Positions 47,089-57,471 of a DNA stretch of 64,000 nucleotides are shown here, one piece after another. Location: NCBI RefSeq assembly GCF_013205025.1, contig NZ_JABMLE010000001.1:62001-126000 (forward strand), written 5' to 3'. The notes under the pieces are model-generated. The model saw nothing but the letters and a program-made list of their open reading frames with translations. It was not told the DNA's origin and ran no database searches. Numbering within the stretch: position 1 is the first letter of the stretch; every line of letters begins with the position of its first letter. Source of the DNA: Rathayibacter sp. VKM Ac-2857. GTDB taxonomy: Bacteria > Actinomycetota > Actinomycetes > Actinomycetales > Microbacteriaceae. A program made the translations under genes and the position numbers.

Positions 47089-47700
47089 ATGGCGCGGACA
47101 GCGGGAGCGGGTCGCGGGCGGCCGCGCGCATCGTCGCGCTCCATGCTCGAGGACGCCGCCCTCGATCTCTTCGTCGAGCAGAGCTACGCGGGGACGACGG
47201 TCGAGCAGATCGCCCAGCGCGCCGGCGTCTCGCGCAACACCTTCTTCAATTACTTCGCCTCGAAGAGCGACGTCTTCTGGGTGCTGGTCGACGACCGGCT
47301 GGCCGAGCTCCCGGCGGCGCTCGAGGCCGCCGATCCGGGCGCTCCGGCGATGGACGCCCTCCGCGGCGCGCTGCTCGCGGTCGGTGCCGGATTCGGCCCG
47401 TCGAGCGTGCCCTGGGCGCTGACCCAGACCGAGCTGATCGGCAGCGTGCACGAGCTGCAGGCCTCGGCGCTCTCGCGGCTGACGCGGCAGGCGGAGATCG
47501 TCGCGGACTTCGTCGTGGCGCGCGCCGGGCGTCCGCTGCCCGCGCACGTGGCGCACGCCGTCGCCTACGCGAGCGTCGGGGCGGCGGTCGCCGCGGTGCA
47601 GGCCTGGGCCGCCGCGGGGCCGACCCGCGGCGAGCTGGTGCCCTACCTCGACGAGGCGCTGACGCCGGTCTGCCGCGGTTTCGCGCCCGTCGTCGGCTGA
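47089..47700 (+). CDS. TetR family transcriptional regulator
   Basis: 203-residue repressor-type protein. The N-terminal helix-turn-helix domain is standard: LEDAALDLFVEQSYAGTTVEQIA, then QRAGVSRNTFFNYFASKSDVFW. The C-terminal ligand domain (residues 70-200) has an alanine-rich helical pattern without close family cues. It is divergent from ileS and 131 bases upstream of valS, read in the valS direction. Its targets are unknown. Confidence 0.9.
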   Translation: MARTAGAGRGRPRASSRSMLEDAALDLFVEQSYAGTTVEQIAQRAGVSRNTFFNYFASKSDVFWVLVDDRLAELPAALEAADPGAPAMDALRGALLAVGAGFGPSSVPWALTQTELIGSVHELQASALSRLTRQAEIVADFVVARAGRPLPAHVAHAVAYASVGAAVAAVQAWAAAGPTRGELVPYLDEALTPVCRGFAPVVG

Positions 47701-47831
47701 CCGCGCCTGCCCGCCGCGGCTCCCCGACCCCGCGGTAGGATCGTCGCGGCCGGTGAGCGACACGCTCCGAGAGCCCCCACCCAGGCATCATCACCACCGA
47801 CGCGGTGCCGCCCATATCGAACCGGAGAACC

Positions 47832-50393
47832 ATGACCGTCGCCGACCGCCTCCCCGCCAAGCCCGCCCTCGAGGGTCTCGAGAGCAAGTGGGGCCTCGTC
47901 TGGCAGACGGACGGCACCTACCGGTTCGATCGCACGGGGCTCTCCCGCGCGGACGTCTACTCGATCGACACCCCGCCGCCGACCGCCTCCGGCTCGCTGC
48001 ACATCGGGCACGTCTTCTCCTACACGCACACCGACGTCGTCGCGCGCTTCCAGCGCATGCGCGGCAAGAGCGTCTTCTACCCGATGGGCTGGGACGACAA
48101 CGGCCTGCCCACCGAGCGCCGCGTGCAGAACTACTACGGCGTCCGCTGCGACCCGACGCTGCCCTACACCCCCGACTTCGTGCCGCCGTTCGAGGGCGGC
48201 GACAACAAGAGCAGCAAGGCGGCGGACCAGAAGCCGATCTCGCGCCGCAACTTCATCGAGCTGTGCGAGCGCCTCACCGTCGAGGACGAGAAGCAGTTCG
48301 AGGACCTCTGGCGCACCCTCGGCCTCTCGGTCGACTGGACGCAGAGCTACCGCACCATCGGCGAGGAGTCGCAGGCCGCCTCCCAGCGCGCGTTCCTGCG
48401 CAACCTGGCCCGCGGCGAGGCCTACCAGGCGCAGGCGCCGACCCTCTGGGACATCACCTTCCGCACCGCGGTGGCCCAGGCGGAGCTCGAGGACAAGGAC
48501 CAGCCCGGCGCGTACCACCGCATCGGCTTCCACCGCGACGGCGCGGAGGACGTCTTCATCGAGACGACCCGCCCCGAGCTGCTGCCCGCCTGCGTCGCCC
48601 TCGTCGCGCACCCGGACGACGAGCGCTACCAGGCGCTCTTCGGCACGACCGTGCGCACCCCGCTCTTCGACGTCGAGGTGCCGGTGCTCGCGCACCACCT
48701 CGCGCAGAAGGACAAGGGCTCGGGCATCGCGATGATCTGCACCTTCGGCGACCTGACCGACGTCGTCTGGTGGCGCGAGCTCGACCTGCCCAACCGCGCG
48801 GTCATCGGCTTCGACGGCCGGCTGATCTCCGAGGCGCCCGCCGCGATCGAGAGCGAGGCCGGCCGGGCCGCCTATGCGCAGCTCGCCGGCAAGACGGTCT
48901 TCTCCGCGAAGCAGACCGTGGTCGCGCTGCTCACCGAGTCGGGCGAGATGGTCGGCGAGCCCCGCCCGATCGTGCACCCGGTGAAGTTCTTCGAGAAGGG
49001 CGACAAGCCGCTCGAGATCGTCTCGACCCGCCAGTGGTACATCGTCAACGGCGCCCGCGACGCGGCGCTCAAGGAGCGCCTGCTCGAGCTCGGCCGCGAC
49101 GTGCGGTTCGTGCCCGAGTTCATGCGCGTCCGCTACGAGAACTGGGTGAACGGCCTCGCCGGCGACTGGCTGATCTCGCGCCAGCGCTTCTTCGGCGTGC
49201 CGATCCCGGTCTGGTACCCGCTGGACGGCGACGGCAACCCGGTGTTCGACGCGCCGATCGTGCCGGAGGAGTCGGCGCTGCCCGTCGACCCGTCCTCGGA
49301 CGCCGCTCCCGGCTACTCGGAGGACCAGCGCGGCGTCGCCGGCGGCTTCCAGGGCGAGCTCGACGTGATGGACACCTGGGCGACCTCCTCGCTCACCCCG
49401 CAGCTCGCCGGCGGCTGGGAGCGCGACGACGAGCTCTGGCAGCTCGTGGCGCCCTACGACCTGCGCCCCCAGGGTCAGGACATCATCCGCACCTGGCTCT
49501 TCTCGACCCTGCTCCGCTCGCAGCTCGAGGACGGCCGCGCGCCCTGGAGCACCGCGACGGTCTCCGGCTTCATCGTCGACCCGGATCGCAAGAAGATGTC
49601 GAAGTCGAAGGGCAACGTCGTCACGCCGGCCGGGATGCTCGAGCAGCACGGCTCGGACGCGGTCCGCTATTGGGCCGCCTCCTCGCGACTGGGAACCGAC
49701 GCGGCGTTCGACCCGCAGAACCCGACGCAGATCAAGATCGGCCGGCGCCTGGCGATCAAGGTGCTGAACGCGGCGAAGTTCATCCACGGCTTCCCGCTGC
49801 CGGAGGGCGCGACGGTCAGCGACCCGCTCGACCTGAGCATGCTCGCCGCCCTCGACGGCGTGGTGGTGGACGCGACGACCGCGCTGGAGAACTACGACCA
49901 CGCCCGCGCGCTCGAGACCACCGAGGCGTTCTTCTGGACTTTCTGCGACGACTACCTGGAGCTGGTGAAGGAGCGCGCCTACGGCGAGGACGGCGCCTCC
50001 GCGGCCGCCGCTCTGCACCGCGCGCTCGACGTGCTGCAGCGGCTGTTCGCACCGTTCATCCCGTTCGCGGTCGAGGAGACCTGGTCCTGGTCGCACGAGG
50101 GCTCGGTGCACGTGCAGCCGTGGCCGGAGCAGGCCGCTCTCGGCGGCGACCCGGCCGTGCTGACCGCGGCCAGCACCGTGCTCACCGCGATCCGCCGGGC
50201 GAAGACCGATGCGAAGGCGTCGCAGAAGACGCCGGCCCGCTCCGCCGTCGTCACCGCGCCGGCCGAGCTGGTGGCGTCGCTGCGGCTCGCCGCGGGTGAC
50301 CTGGCGGCCGTCGGCCGGATCGCGGCGCTCGACTTCGCCGAGGGCGACGTGCTGTCCGTGCAGATCGAGCTCGAGACCGAGCCGACCGCCTGA
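47832..50393 (+). CDS. valS: valyl-tRNA synthetase
   Basis: 853-residue class I synthetase charging tRNA-Val. HIGH is in PPPTASGSLHIGHVFSYTHTD, the editing domain in the middle, KMSKS in RKKMSKSKGNVVTP, and the Val-specific WDDNGLPTERRVQNYYG marks the archaeal/actinobacterial ValS subtype. The C-terminal coiled coil of the Escherichia coli type is missing or short. The ATG is preceded by CCGGAGAACC. No T-box is visible in the 131-base gap, only a TAGGAT -10. Confidence 0.95.
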   Translation: MTVADRLPAKPALEGLESKWGLVWQTDGTYRFDRTGLSRADVYSIDTPPPTASGSLHIGHVFSYTHTDVVARFQRMRGKSVFYPMGWDDNGLPTERRVQNYYGVRCDPTLPYTPDFVPPFEGGDNKSSKAADQKPISRRNFIELCERLTVEDEKQFEDLWRTLGLSVDWTQSYRTIGEESQAASQRAFLRNLARGEAYQAQAPTLWDITFRTAVAQAELEDKDQPGAYHRIGFHRDGAEDVFIETTRPELLPACVALVAHPDDERYQALFGTTVRTPLFDVEVPVLAHHLAQKDKGSGIAMICTFGDLTDVVWWRELDLPNRAVIGFDGRLISEAPAAIESEAGRAAYAQLAGKTVFSAKQTVVALLTESGEMVGEPRPIVHPVKFFEKGDKPLEIVSTRQWYIVNGARDAALKERLLELGRDVRFVPEFMRVRYENWVNGLAGDWLISRQRFFGVPIPVWYPLDGDGNPVFDAPIVPEESALPVDPSSDAAPGYSEDQRGVAGGFQGELDVMDTWATSSLTPQLAGGWERDDELWQLVAPYDLRPQGQDIIRTWLFSTLLRSQLEDGRAPWSTATVSGFIVDPDRKKMSKSKGNVVTPAGMLEQHGSDAVRYWAASSRLGTDAAFDPQNPTQIKIGRRLAIKVLNAAKFIHGFPLPEGATVSDPLDLSMLAALDGVVVDATTALENYDHARALETTEAFFWTFCDDYLELVKERAYGEDGASAAAALHRALDVLQRLFAPFIPFAVEETWSWSHEGSVHVQPWPEQAALGGDPAVLTAASTVLTAIRRAKTDAKASQKTPARSAVVTAPAELVASLRLAAGDLAAVGRIAALDFAEGDVLSVQIELETEPTA

Positions 50394-50399
50394 TCACCC

Positions 50400-50425
50400 G
50401 GGGAGCGGGCTCCGGTCCGCTCCCC
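50400..50425 (+). terminator. valS terminator
   Basis: GGGGAGCGG (50400-50408) pairs perfectly with CCGCTCCCC (50417-50425), followed by a pyrimidine-rich CTCTTCTC. It begins seven bases after the valS stop. Confidence 0.8.
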
Positions 50426-50446
50426 CTCTTCTCGAGAGGAACACCC

Positions 50447-50716
50447 ATGCAGCTCGGAACGCGCTGGCCGGTCGGCGGAAACACGCCGTCCACCCTGCCC
50501 GAGATCGTCGTCACCGCTGTCCGCGACGTGGAGGGCGAGCTCGCCTCCGCCGGCACGGACAGCTCCGCCTGGCGCTGGACGCTGACCTGGCTCGAGGGCA
50601 AGCCGGTGCTCGAGCTCGACGACGGCACCACCATCACCTACCGTCCGGACGAGGACGCCGCCTACATCACCCAGCCGCAGGGCCGCGTCGAGGGCGAGGA
50701 CGAGGACTGGGGCTGA
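50447..50716 (+). CDS. conserved small acidic protein
   Basis: 89-residue soluble protein, with GAGAGGAACACCC as ribosome binding region before ATG. MQLGTRWPVGGNTPSTLPEIV opens it, followed by WRWTLTWLEGKPVLELDDGTTITY and an acidic end (EGEDEDWG). Predicted mostly beta-strand. It resembles short actinobacterial hypothetical proteins, with no function assigned, and sits behind the valS terminator. Confidence 0.7.
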   Translation: MQLGTRWPVGGNTPSTLPEIVVTAVRDVEGELASAGTDSSAWRWTLTWLEGKPVLELDDGTTITYRPDEDAAYITQPQGRVEGEDEDWG

Positions 50717-50730
50717 GCGGCTGACGGCGT

Positions 50731-50952
50731 GGATCTCGATACGCGCGCTGCGCGCGCTACTCGATCAGCATGATGGGCCGCTCCGCGTCGCACGGTGCTC
50801 GAGCACCTCTGCATGGGCGGTTGCATGCTGGTCGAGTAGCCCCGCAGGGGCGTATCGAGACCCACACACTTCAGCAGGGCGAGTCTGCAGGCTCCACTTC
50901 CGGCGACGGTGGATCTCGATACGCCCGCTCCGCGGTCTACTCGATCAGCATG
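50731..50952. repeat. REP-like repeats, locus 4
   Basis: Units at 50731-50772 (GATC arms, inner GCGCG/CGCGC), 50826-50864 (inverted, GGTC/GACC arms, inner GCCCC/GGGGC) and 50911-50952 (GATC arms). The alternation of orientation is the same as at locus 3. This locus lies between two genes in the same direction, the only such case here. Confidence 0.85.
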
Positions 50953-51020
50953 CTTCGCCGTCTCCAGCAGGGCGGGACCACGGACCTCGCGCGCAGCGGC
51001 GGCGCCCCTAGGCTCGCTGG

Positions 51021-53084
51021 ATGAGCACTTCCGCCGCCGTCGCCGTCCTGATCGAGCCGAGCGGGCTGCCGCACGGGCTGCCCGACTTCGCCGCCGTCGA
51101 GCCGGAGGCGTACCGCCCGGCCTTCGACGAGGCGCTGCGCCGCCACCGGGCCGAGATCGAGGCCATCGCCTCCTCCGCCGACGAGCCGACGGTGGAGAAC
51201 ACGCTGGTGGCGCTCGAGCGCTCCGGACGGGAGCTGCGCCGGGTCAGCGCGGTCTTCTTCACCGTGGGTGCGTCCGATCGCACGCCGCTGACCGACGCCG
51301 TCGAGGAGGAGCTCGCTCCGCTCCTCTCCGCGCACGACGACGCGATCACCCTCGACCCGCGCCTCTACGCGCGCATCCAATCCCTCGCCGATCGAACGCA
51401 GACACTCGACCTCGACGACGAGACCGCCTACCTCCTGGATCGCGTCCTCCTGCGCTTCGAGCGCGCCGGCGCCCTCCTCGACGACGCCGGCAAGTCCCGC
51501 CTCAGCGCACTGAACGAGCAGCTCTCCAGCCTCACGACGCGATTCGACAAGAACCTGCTCGCCGACACCAACGAGCGGGCCGTTCTGCTGGAGCGCGCCG
51601 AGCAGCTCGACGGGCTCGACGCGTCCGAGGTGTCCGCCGCCGCCCGCGCCGCCGCGGACCGCGGTGCCGACGGCTACCTCGTGACGCTCCCCCTCTACTC
51701 CGGGCACCCGTGGCTCGCGCGCCTGCGCGATCGCTCCGTCCGCGAGCGGATCGTGCGCGCCTCGCTCGGCCGCGCCTCCGAAGGCGGACCGCACGACAAC
51801 CGCGACGTCCTGCTCGACATCGTCGTGCTGCGGGCCGAGCGCGCCGCGCTTCTCGGCCACTCCTCGCACGCCGCGTTCGTGATCTCCGGTCAGACCGCGG
51901 GCACGCCCGAGCGCGTCCGCGCCCTCCTCGAGGAGCTCGCGATCCCCGCCGCCCGCAACGCCCGCGCCGAGCTCGAGCAGATGCAGCAGCAGGCCGACGC
52001 CGAGCAGGACGCCGCCGGGCAGCCGCGCTTCGCCCTCGAGGCCTGGGACCGCGCCTACTACGAGGAGCGCGTCCGCACCGCCCGCTACGCCGTCGACTCC
52101 AGCGCGCTCCGCCCGTACTTCGAGCTCGAGCGCGTCCTGCGCGAGGGCGTCTTCGCCGCCGCCACCGGGCTCTACGGTGTCCGGTTCGCGGAGCGGCCCG
52201 ACCTGGTCGGGCACAGCGCGCACGTCCGCGTCTTCGAGGTCGCGGAGGAGGACGGCACCCCGCTCGGTCTCTTCCTCTTCGATCCGTTCACGCGCGACTC
52301 CAAGCGCGGCGGCGCCTGGATGAACTCGCTCCGCATCCGCACGACGCTGCTCGGCGACTCCGCCGTCGTCGTCAACACGCTGAACATCTCCGCGCCCGGC
52401 GACGGCGAGCCGGCACTCCTCAGCCTCGACGAGGTCGAGACCCTCTTCCACGAGTTCGGGCACGCGCTGCACGGCCTCTTCGCGACCACTCGCTACCCGC
52501 GCTTCGGCGGGACGAGCGTCTTCCGCGACTTCGTCGAGTTCCCGAGCCAGGTCAACGAGATGTGGATCCGGCACCCGGAGCTGCTGCCCGTCTACGCCCG
52601 GCACGTCGAGACCGGCGAACCCCTGCCGGCCGCCGTCGTCGAGCAGCTGGAGGCCGCAGCGCTCTGGGGCGAGGGCTTCGCGACCACGGAGTACCTGGCC
52701 GCCGCGCTGCTCGATCTCGCCTGGCACGAGACGCCCGCCTCCGCTGAGCGCGCCGACGTCGCGGGGTTCGAGACGCGAGCGCTGGACGCCGCAGGGCTGC
52801 TGAACCCCGCGATCCCGCCGCGCTACCGCAGCACGTACTTCAAGCACGTCTTCTCGGGCGGCTACTCCGCCGGCTACTACTCCTACATCTGGAGCGAGAT
52901 CCTCGACGCCGACACCGTCGAGTGGTTCGAGGAGAACGGCGGACTCGACCGCGCGGCCGGCGAGCGGTTCCGGCGGAGGATCCTCGAGATCGGCGGCTCG
53001 CGCGATCCGCTCGTCGCCTACCGGGAGTTCCGCGGGCGGGACGCGCGCACCGAGCCGCTGCTGCGGCGCCGCGGGCTCGCCTGA
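51021..53084 (+). CDS. dcp: M3 family peptidase (peptidyl-dipeptidase Dcp type)
   Basis: 687-residue zinc metallopeptidase of the thimet oligopeptidase family, probably cytosolic since no signal peptide is seen. The zinc motif is FHEFGHALHGLF (HExxH form HEFGH) near residue 477, with the third ligand in EFPSQVNEMW. The N-terminal half is helical, as in Dcp. It cleaves dipeptides from the C-terminus of peptides in characterised members. TAGGCT (51009-51014) is six bases before the ATG, implying a leaderless mRNA. Confidence 0.93.
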   Translation: MSTSAAVAVLIEPSGLPHGLPDFAAVEPEAYRPAFDEALRRHRAEIEAIASSADEPTVENTLVALERSGRELRRVSAVFFTVGASDRTPLTDAVEEELAPLLSAHDDAITLDPRLYARIQSLADRTQTLDLDDETAYLLDRVLLRFERAGALLDDAGKSRLSALNEQLSSLTTRFDKNLLADTNERAVLLERAEQLDGLDASEVSAAARAAADRGADGYLVTLPLYSGHPWLARLRDRSVRERIVRASLGRASEGGPHDNRDVLLDIVVLRAERAALLGHSSHAAFVISGQTAGTPERVRALLEELAIPAARNARAELEQMQQQADAEQDAAGQPRFALEAWDRAYYEERVRTARYAVDSSALRPYFELERVLREGVFAAATGLYGVRFAERPDLVGHSAHVRVFEVAEEDGTPLGLFLFDPFTRDSKRGGAWMNSLRIRTTLLGDSAVVVNTLNISAPGDGEPALLSLDEVETLFHEFGHALHGLFATTRYPRFGGTSVFRDFVEFPSQVNEMWIRHPELLPVYARHVETGEPLPAAVVEQLEAAALWGEGFATTEYLAAALLDLAWHETPASAERADVAGFETRALDAAGLLNPAIPPRYRSTYFKHVFSGGYSAGYYSYIWSEILDADTVEWFEENGGLDRAAGERFRRRILEIGGSRDPLVAYREFRGRDARTEPLLRRRGLA

Positions 53085-53105
53085 TCCGGGGGGTCGTCCC
53101 GGGAG

Positions 53106-54314
53106 TCAGGCGTGGCGGGCGGACCGGCGCGGGTGCAGCCAGGCCAGCACGACCAGGCCCACCACGAGGCCCCAGAACGCGGAGCCGATGCCCGCGACCG
53201 CGATGCCGGACGCCGTCACGAGCAGGGTCGCCGCAGCGGGCAGGCGCAGTCGCGCGTCCTCGACCGCCGCCTGCACCGACGAGACGAACACGCCGAGCAG
53301 TGCCAGCCCGGCGACCGCCTCGATCAAGAGCGGGCTCGCCGACGAGACGAGGGCGGCGGCCGCTCCGGCGACCGCGCCGAGCACCAGGTAGGACGCGCCC
53401 GCGGAGACCGAGGCGATCCAGCGCCGCTCCGGCTGCGGCGACGCCTCCGGTCCCGCGGTGAGTGCCGCGCTGAGTGCCGCGTAGTTGACCGGGACTCCCC
53501 CGAACACCGCGGAGACGCCCGAGGCGAGACCGCTCGAGACGATCGCCGGCCGCGAGTGCGCCTCGAAGCCGAAGCTCGACAGCACCGCGATGCCGGGAAT
53601 GTTCTGCCCCGCCATCGTCACGACGTAGAGCGGCAGGCCGATGCCGACCATCGCGCCGATCTCGAAGACCGGCACGACGAACTCGGGCACCGGGAGCAGA
53701 GGCGCACCCGCGAGGGCGGCGCCGTCGGTGACGAGCAGCAGCACGATCGCGAGGGCGATCGCCGCCGGCACGGCCCAGCGCGGCAGCAGGCGGAGCAGGA
53801 TCAGCCAGAGCGCGATGACCGGCAGCGCGAGCAGCGGGATCTCGACCGCGGCCCGCACCGGCGCCAGCACGAGCGGGAAGAGGATGCCGGCGAGCATCGC
53901 GTTGGCGAGCGGGCGCGGGATGCGCGCCACGAGCCTCCCGAGCGCCGGCCAGAGACCGGTGACGACGATCAGGGCGGAGGCGATGAGGAAGGCGCCGACC
54001 GCGCGGTCGAAGCCGCCGGGCAGGGTCGCGGTGGCGGCGAGCAGCGCGGCGCCCGGGGTGCTCCAGGCGAAGGTCATCGGCACCCGGTAGCGCACGCTCA
54101 AGGCGATGCAGAGCACGCCCTGCAGCACGCAGACCGCGAGCAGTCCCGACGCGGCCTGAGTATCGGTGGCGCCGACGGCGACGACGCCCGCGAGGACGAT
54201 CGCGAACGAGCTGGAGAAGCCGGTGAGTGCGGCGACGATCCCGGCGAGGAGCGGCTGGACGATGACGGTGCCTCCGGTCGCTGACCCGACCGGGCGGTGG
54301 GCCGGCGGACGCAT
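53106..54314 (-). CDS. BenE family benzoate/H+ symporter-like transporter
   Basis: About 402 residues, with some twelve hydrophobic segments. [30 protein letters not shown] and the [20 protein letters not shown] block are characteristic of BenE (PF03594). Members import benzoate, but in genomes without a benzoate pathway the substrate is uncertain, as here. The start is uncertain within about 20 residues; the ATG before [11 protein letters not shown] was chosen. It converges on the M3 peptidase gene. Confidence 0.88.
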   Translation of the reverse strand: MRPPAHRPVGSATGGTVIVQPLLAGIVAALTGFSSSFAIVLAGVVAVGATDTQAASGLLAVCVLQGVLCIALSVRYRVPMTFAWSTPGAALLAATATLPGGFDRAVGAFLIASALIVVTGLWPALGRLVARIPRPLANAMLAGILFPLVLAPVRAAVEIPLLALPVIALWLILLRLLPRWAVPAAIALAIVLLLVTDGAALAGAPLLPVPEFVVPVFEIGAMVGIGLPLYVVTMAGQNIPGIAVLSSFGFEAHSRPAIVSSGLASGVSAVFGGVPVNYAALSAALTAGPEASPQPERRWIASVSAGASYLVLGAVAGAAAALVSSASPLLIEAVAGLALLGVFVSSVQAAVEDARLRLPAAATLLVTASGIAVAGIGSAFWGLVVGLVVLAWLHPRRSARHA

Positions 54315-54417
54315 CGGCGATGCGCTCCGCCAGAGTAGGGAACCGCCTCCGCGCCGGGGCGCCGAACGCCGGGCCAATCAGCGCGAACTGGTCACGCGAC
54401 GGCCCGGCGGGGACGAC

Positions 54418-55695
<1,278 letters not shown>

Positions 55696-55909
55696 GGGGA
55701 TGCCCCACTTCCTTGTCGTGCGTCGGTGCTCTCGGGCGGCGGTGCCCTCGAGCGTCTCGCAGAGAGCGGTCATGCGGAACCGCCGAACTCTGGTCCGAGC
55801 CTAGCCGCTGAGCCGAGGCGGCTCGGCAGGCGGGCCGGATCGGCGGTCCTTTGCCCCGCTCGTGTCGGTTTGCTACATCTCGAGGGCACGGATCGGCCCC
55901 CGGGACGCG

Positions 55910-55949
55910 GAAGGGCCGGGCGGCGGATCGCTCCGCCTCCCGGCCCTTC
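55910..55949 (-). terminator. clpP1-clpP2 operon terminator
   Basis: GAAGGGCCGGG (55910-55920) pairs perfectly with CCCGGCCCTTC (55939-55949), and an inner GGCGGA/TCCGCC stem stacks inside. It begins 24 bases after the clpP2 stop and isolates clpX. Confidence 0.88.
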
Positions 55950-55972
55950 GACGATCGGTCGGTCTCCCGAGG

Positions 55973-56638
55973 TCAGACCGTGAGGGCGGGAACGCCCTTG
56001 CGGCTGGTCAGGATCTGGTCGATCAGTCCGTACTCGAGCGCGTCGTCGGCGCCGAGGATCTTGTCGCGGTCGATGTCCTTCTTGACCTGCTCTGGGGAGC
56101 GGTTGGAGTGGAAGGACAGCGTCTTCTCGAGCCACTCGCGCATGCGCATGATCTCGGCGGCCTGGATCTCGATGTCCGAGGCCTGGCCACCGCCCTGCTG
56201 CACGGCCGGCTGGTGGATCAGGATGCGCGCGTTCGGCAGCGCCAGGCGCTTGCCGGGGGTGCCCGCCGCGGTGAGCACCGCTGCGGCCGACGCGGCCTGA
56301 CCGAGGACGACGGTCTGGATGTGCGGGCGGATGTACTGCATCGTGTCGTAGATCGCCGTCATCGCGGTGAACGAGCCACCGGGCGAGTTGATGTACATCA
56401 CGATGTCGCGGTCCGGGTCCTGGCTCTCGAGCACGAGGAGCTGGGCCATGATGTCGTCCGCGGACGCGTCGTCGACCTGCACGCCGAGGAAGATGATGCG
56501 GTCCTCGAAGAGCTTCGCGTAGGGGTCCTGGCGCTTGTAGCCGTAGGCCGTGCGCTCCTCGAACGTGGGGAGGATGTAGCGGGAGGAGGGCGCGGCTCCG
56601 GAGCCGAAGGCCGTCCCGCCGAAGGTGGGTGTGTTCAT
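55973..56638 (-). CDS. clpP2: Clp protease proteolytic subunit 2
   Basis: 221-residue serine peptidase subunit. Catalytic serine is in GQAASAAAVLTAAG, histidine in RILIHQPAVQ, and aspartate in DRDKILGADDALEYGLID. The N-terminal region (RYILPTFEERTAYGYKRQDPY) is typical of actinobacterial ClpP2. AGGAAG precedes the ATG; a longer in-frame start overlaps clpP1. Actinobacterial ClpP1 and ClpP2 form a mixed tetradecamer. Confidence 0.96.
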   Translation of the reverse strand: MNTPTFGGTAFGSGAAPSSRYILPTFEERTAYGYKRQDPYAKLFEDRIIFLGVQVDDASADDIMAQLLVLESQDPDRDIVMYINSPGGSFTAMTAIYDTMQYIRPHIQTVVLGQAASAAAVLTAAGTPGKRLALPNARILIHQPAVQQGGGQASDIEIQAAEIMRMREWLEKTLSFHSNRSPEQVKKDIDRDKILGADDALEYGLIDQILTSRKGVPALTV

Positions 56639-56672
56639 TGTCTCTTCCTGATCTCTCGGCGCGTCGGGGGGC

Positions 56673-57263
56673 TCAGCTGTCGGCGGCGGTTCCGCCACCG
56701 CCGGCGACGTCGGTCGCCGAGGAGCGGATGTGGTCGACGAAGCCGTAGGCCAGGGCCTCCTCGGCGCTGAACCAGCGGTCGCGGTCGCCGTCCTCGTTGA
56801 CCTGCTCGACGGTCTTGCCGGTCGCCTGCGCGGTGATCTCGGCGAGGCGCTTCTTCATGTCGAGGATGAGCTGCGCCTGGGTCTGAATGTCGGACGCGGT
56901 GCCGCCGAACCCGCCGTGCGGCTGGTGCAGCAGGACGCGGGCGTTCGGCGTGATGTAGCGCTTGCCCTGGGTGCCCGCGGTGAGCAGGAGCTGACCCATG
57001 GACGCCGCCATGCCGATGCCGACCGTCACGATGTCGTTCGGGACGAACTGCATCGTGTCGTAGATCGCCATTCCCGCGGTGATCGAGCCGCCGGGCGAGT
57101 TGATGTACAGGAAGATGTCCTTCTCGGCGTCCTCGGCCGCGAGGAGCAGGAGCTTCGCTGCGATCTCGTTCGCGTTGTCGTCGCGCACCTCAGAACCGAG
57201 CCAGATGATCCGGTCCTTGAGAAGGCGGTCGAAAACACTGTTGGGCATCGCCATTTCGGCCAT
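56673..57263 (-). CDS. clpP1: Clp protease proteolytic subunit 1
   Basis: 196-residue partner of ClpP2. The serine motif is [11 protein letters not shown], histidine [10 protein letters not shown], aspartate [29 protein letters not shown] is conserved. The ATG ([12 protein letters not shown]) follows ACGGAGCG. A -10 box TAGATT (57298-57303, minus strand) gives a leader of about 28 bases, and two ClgR-like operators lie just upstream. clpP2 starts 34 bases after its stop. Confidence 0.96.
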   Translation of the reverse strand: MAEMAMPNSVFDRLLKDRIIWLGSEVRDDNANEIAAKLLLLAAEDAEKDIFLYINSPGGSITAGMAIYDTMQFVPNDIVTVGIGMAASMGQLLLTAGTQGKRYITPNARVLLHQPHGGFGGTASDIQTQAQLILDMKKRLAEITAQATGKTVEQVNEDGDRDRWFSAEEALAYGFVDHIRSSATDVAGGGGTAADS

Positions 57264-57297
57264 GTGTCGCTCCGTTTCAGTTGTCGCTTCGGAGGCG

Positions 57298-57303
57298 AAT
57301 CTA
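57298..57303 (-). promoter_or_regulatory. clpP1 -10 box
   Basis: TAGATT on the minus strand, fitting TANNNT. Transcription would start near 57291. The position, 35 bases before the ATG, fits the visible ribosome binding site, so this message is leadered. Confidence 0.6.
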
Positions 57304-57330
57304 TCGGACGGCACCCGGCCGATCCGGCCG

Positions 57331-57379
57331 TGTTCGCCGGGGGCGGAGCCGGAGCGGCCGGTGTTCGCCCGGGGCGGAC
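57331..57379 (-). promoter_or_regulatory. two ClgR-like operators upstream of clpP1
   Basis: TGTTCGCCGGGGGCGGAG (57331-57348) and TGTTCGCCCGGGGCGGAC (57362-57379) both fit the corynebacterial ClgR consensus WNNWCGCYNANRGCGWWS at its fixed CGC-n5-GCG core. They are direct repeats 31 bases apart, three helical turns, and lie about 28-81 bases upstream of the -10. ClgR activates clpP1P2 in Corynebacterium, Streptomyces and Mycobacterium. Confidence 0.65.
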
Positions 57380-57420
57380 TGCGAGCGGGACTCGGGCACG
57401 GAGTCGGGCCGGGACGACGA

Positions 57421-57450
57421 GAGCCGCCCCCGGTGATCCGGGAGCGGCTC
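57421..57450 (-). terminator. tig terminator
   Basis: GAGCCGC (57421-57427) pairs with GCGGCTC (57444-57450), and CCCGG/CCGGG forms an inner stem. It lies 21 bases after the tig stop. Confidence 0.8.
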
Positions 57451-57471
57451 CTGTCGTTCTCGCGTCGAGGA

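Noticed and set aside
47701-47831. T-box before valS
   Set aside because: The 131-base gap has a GCGGTGCCGCC stretch but lacks the TGGTACC core and any specifier stem.
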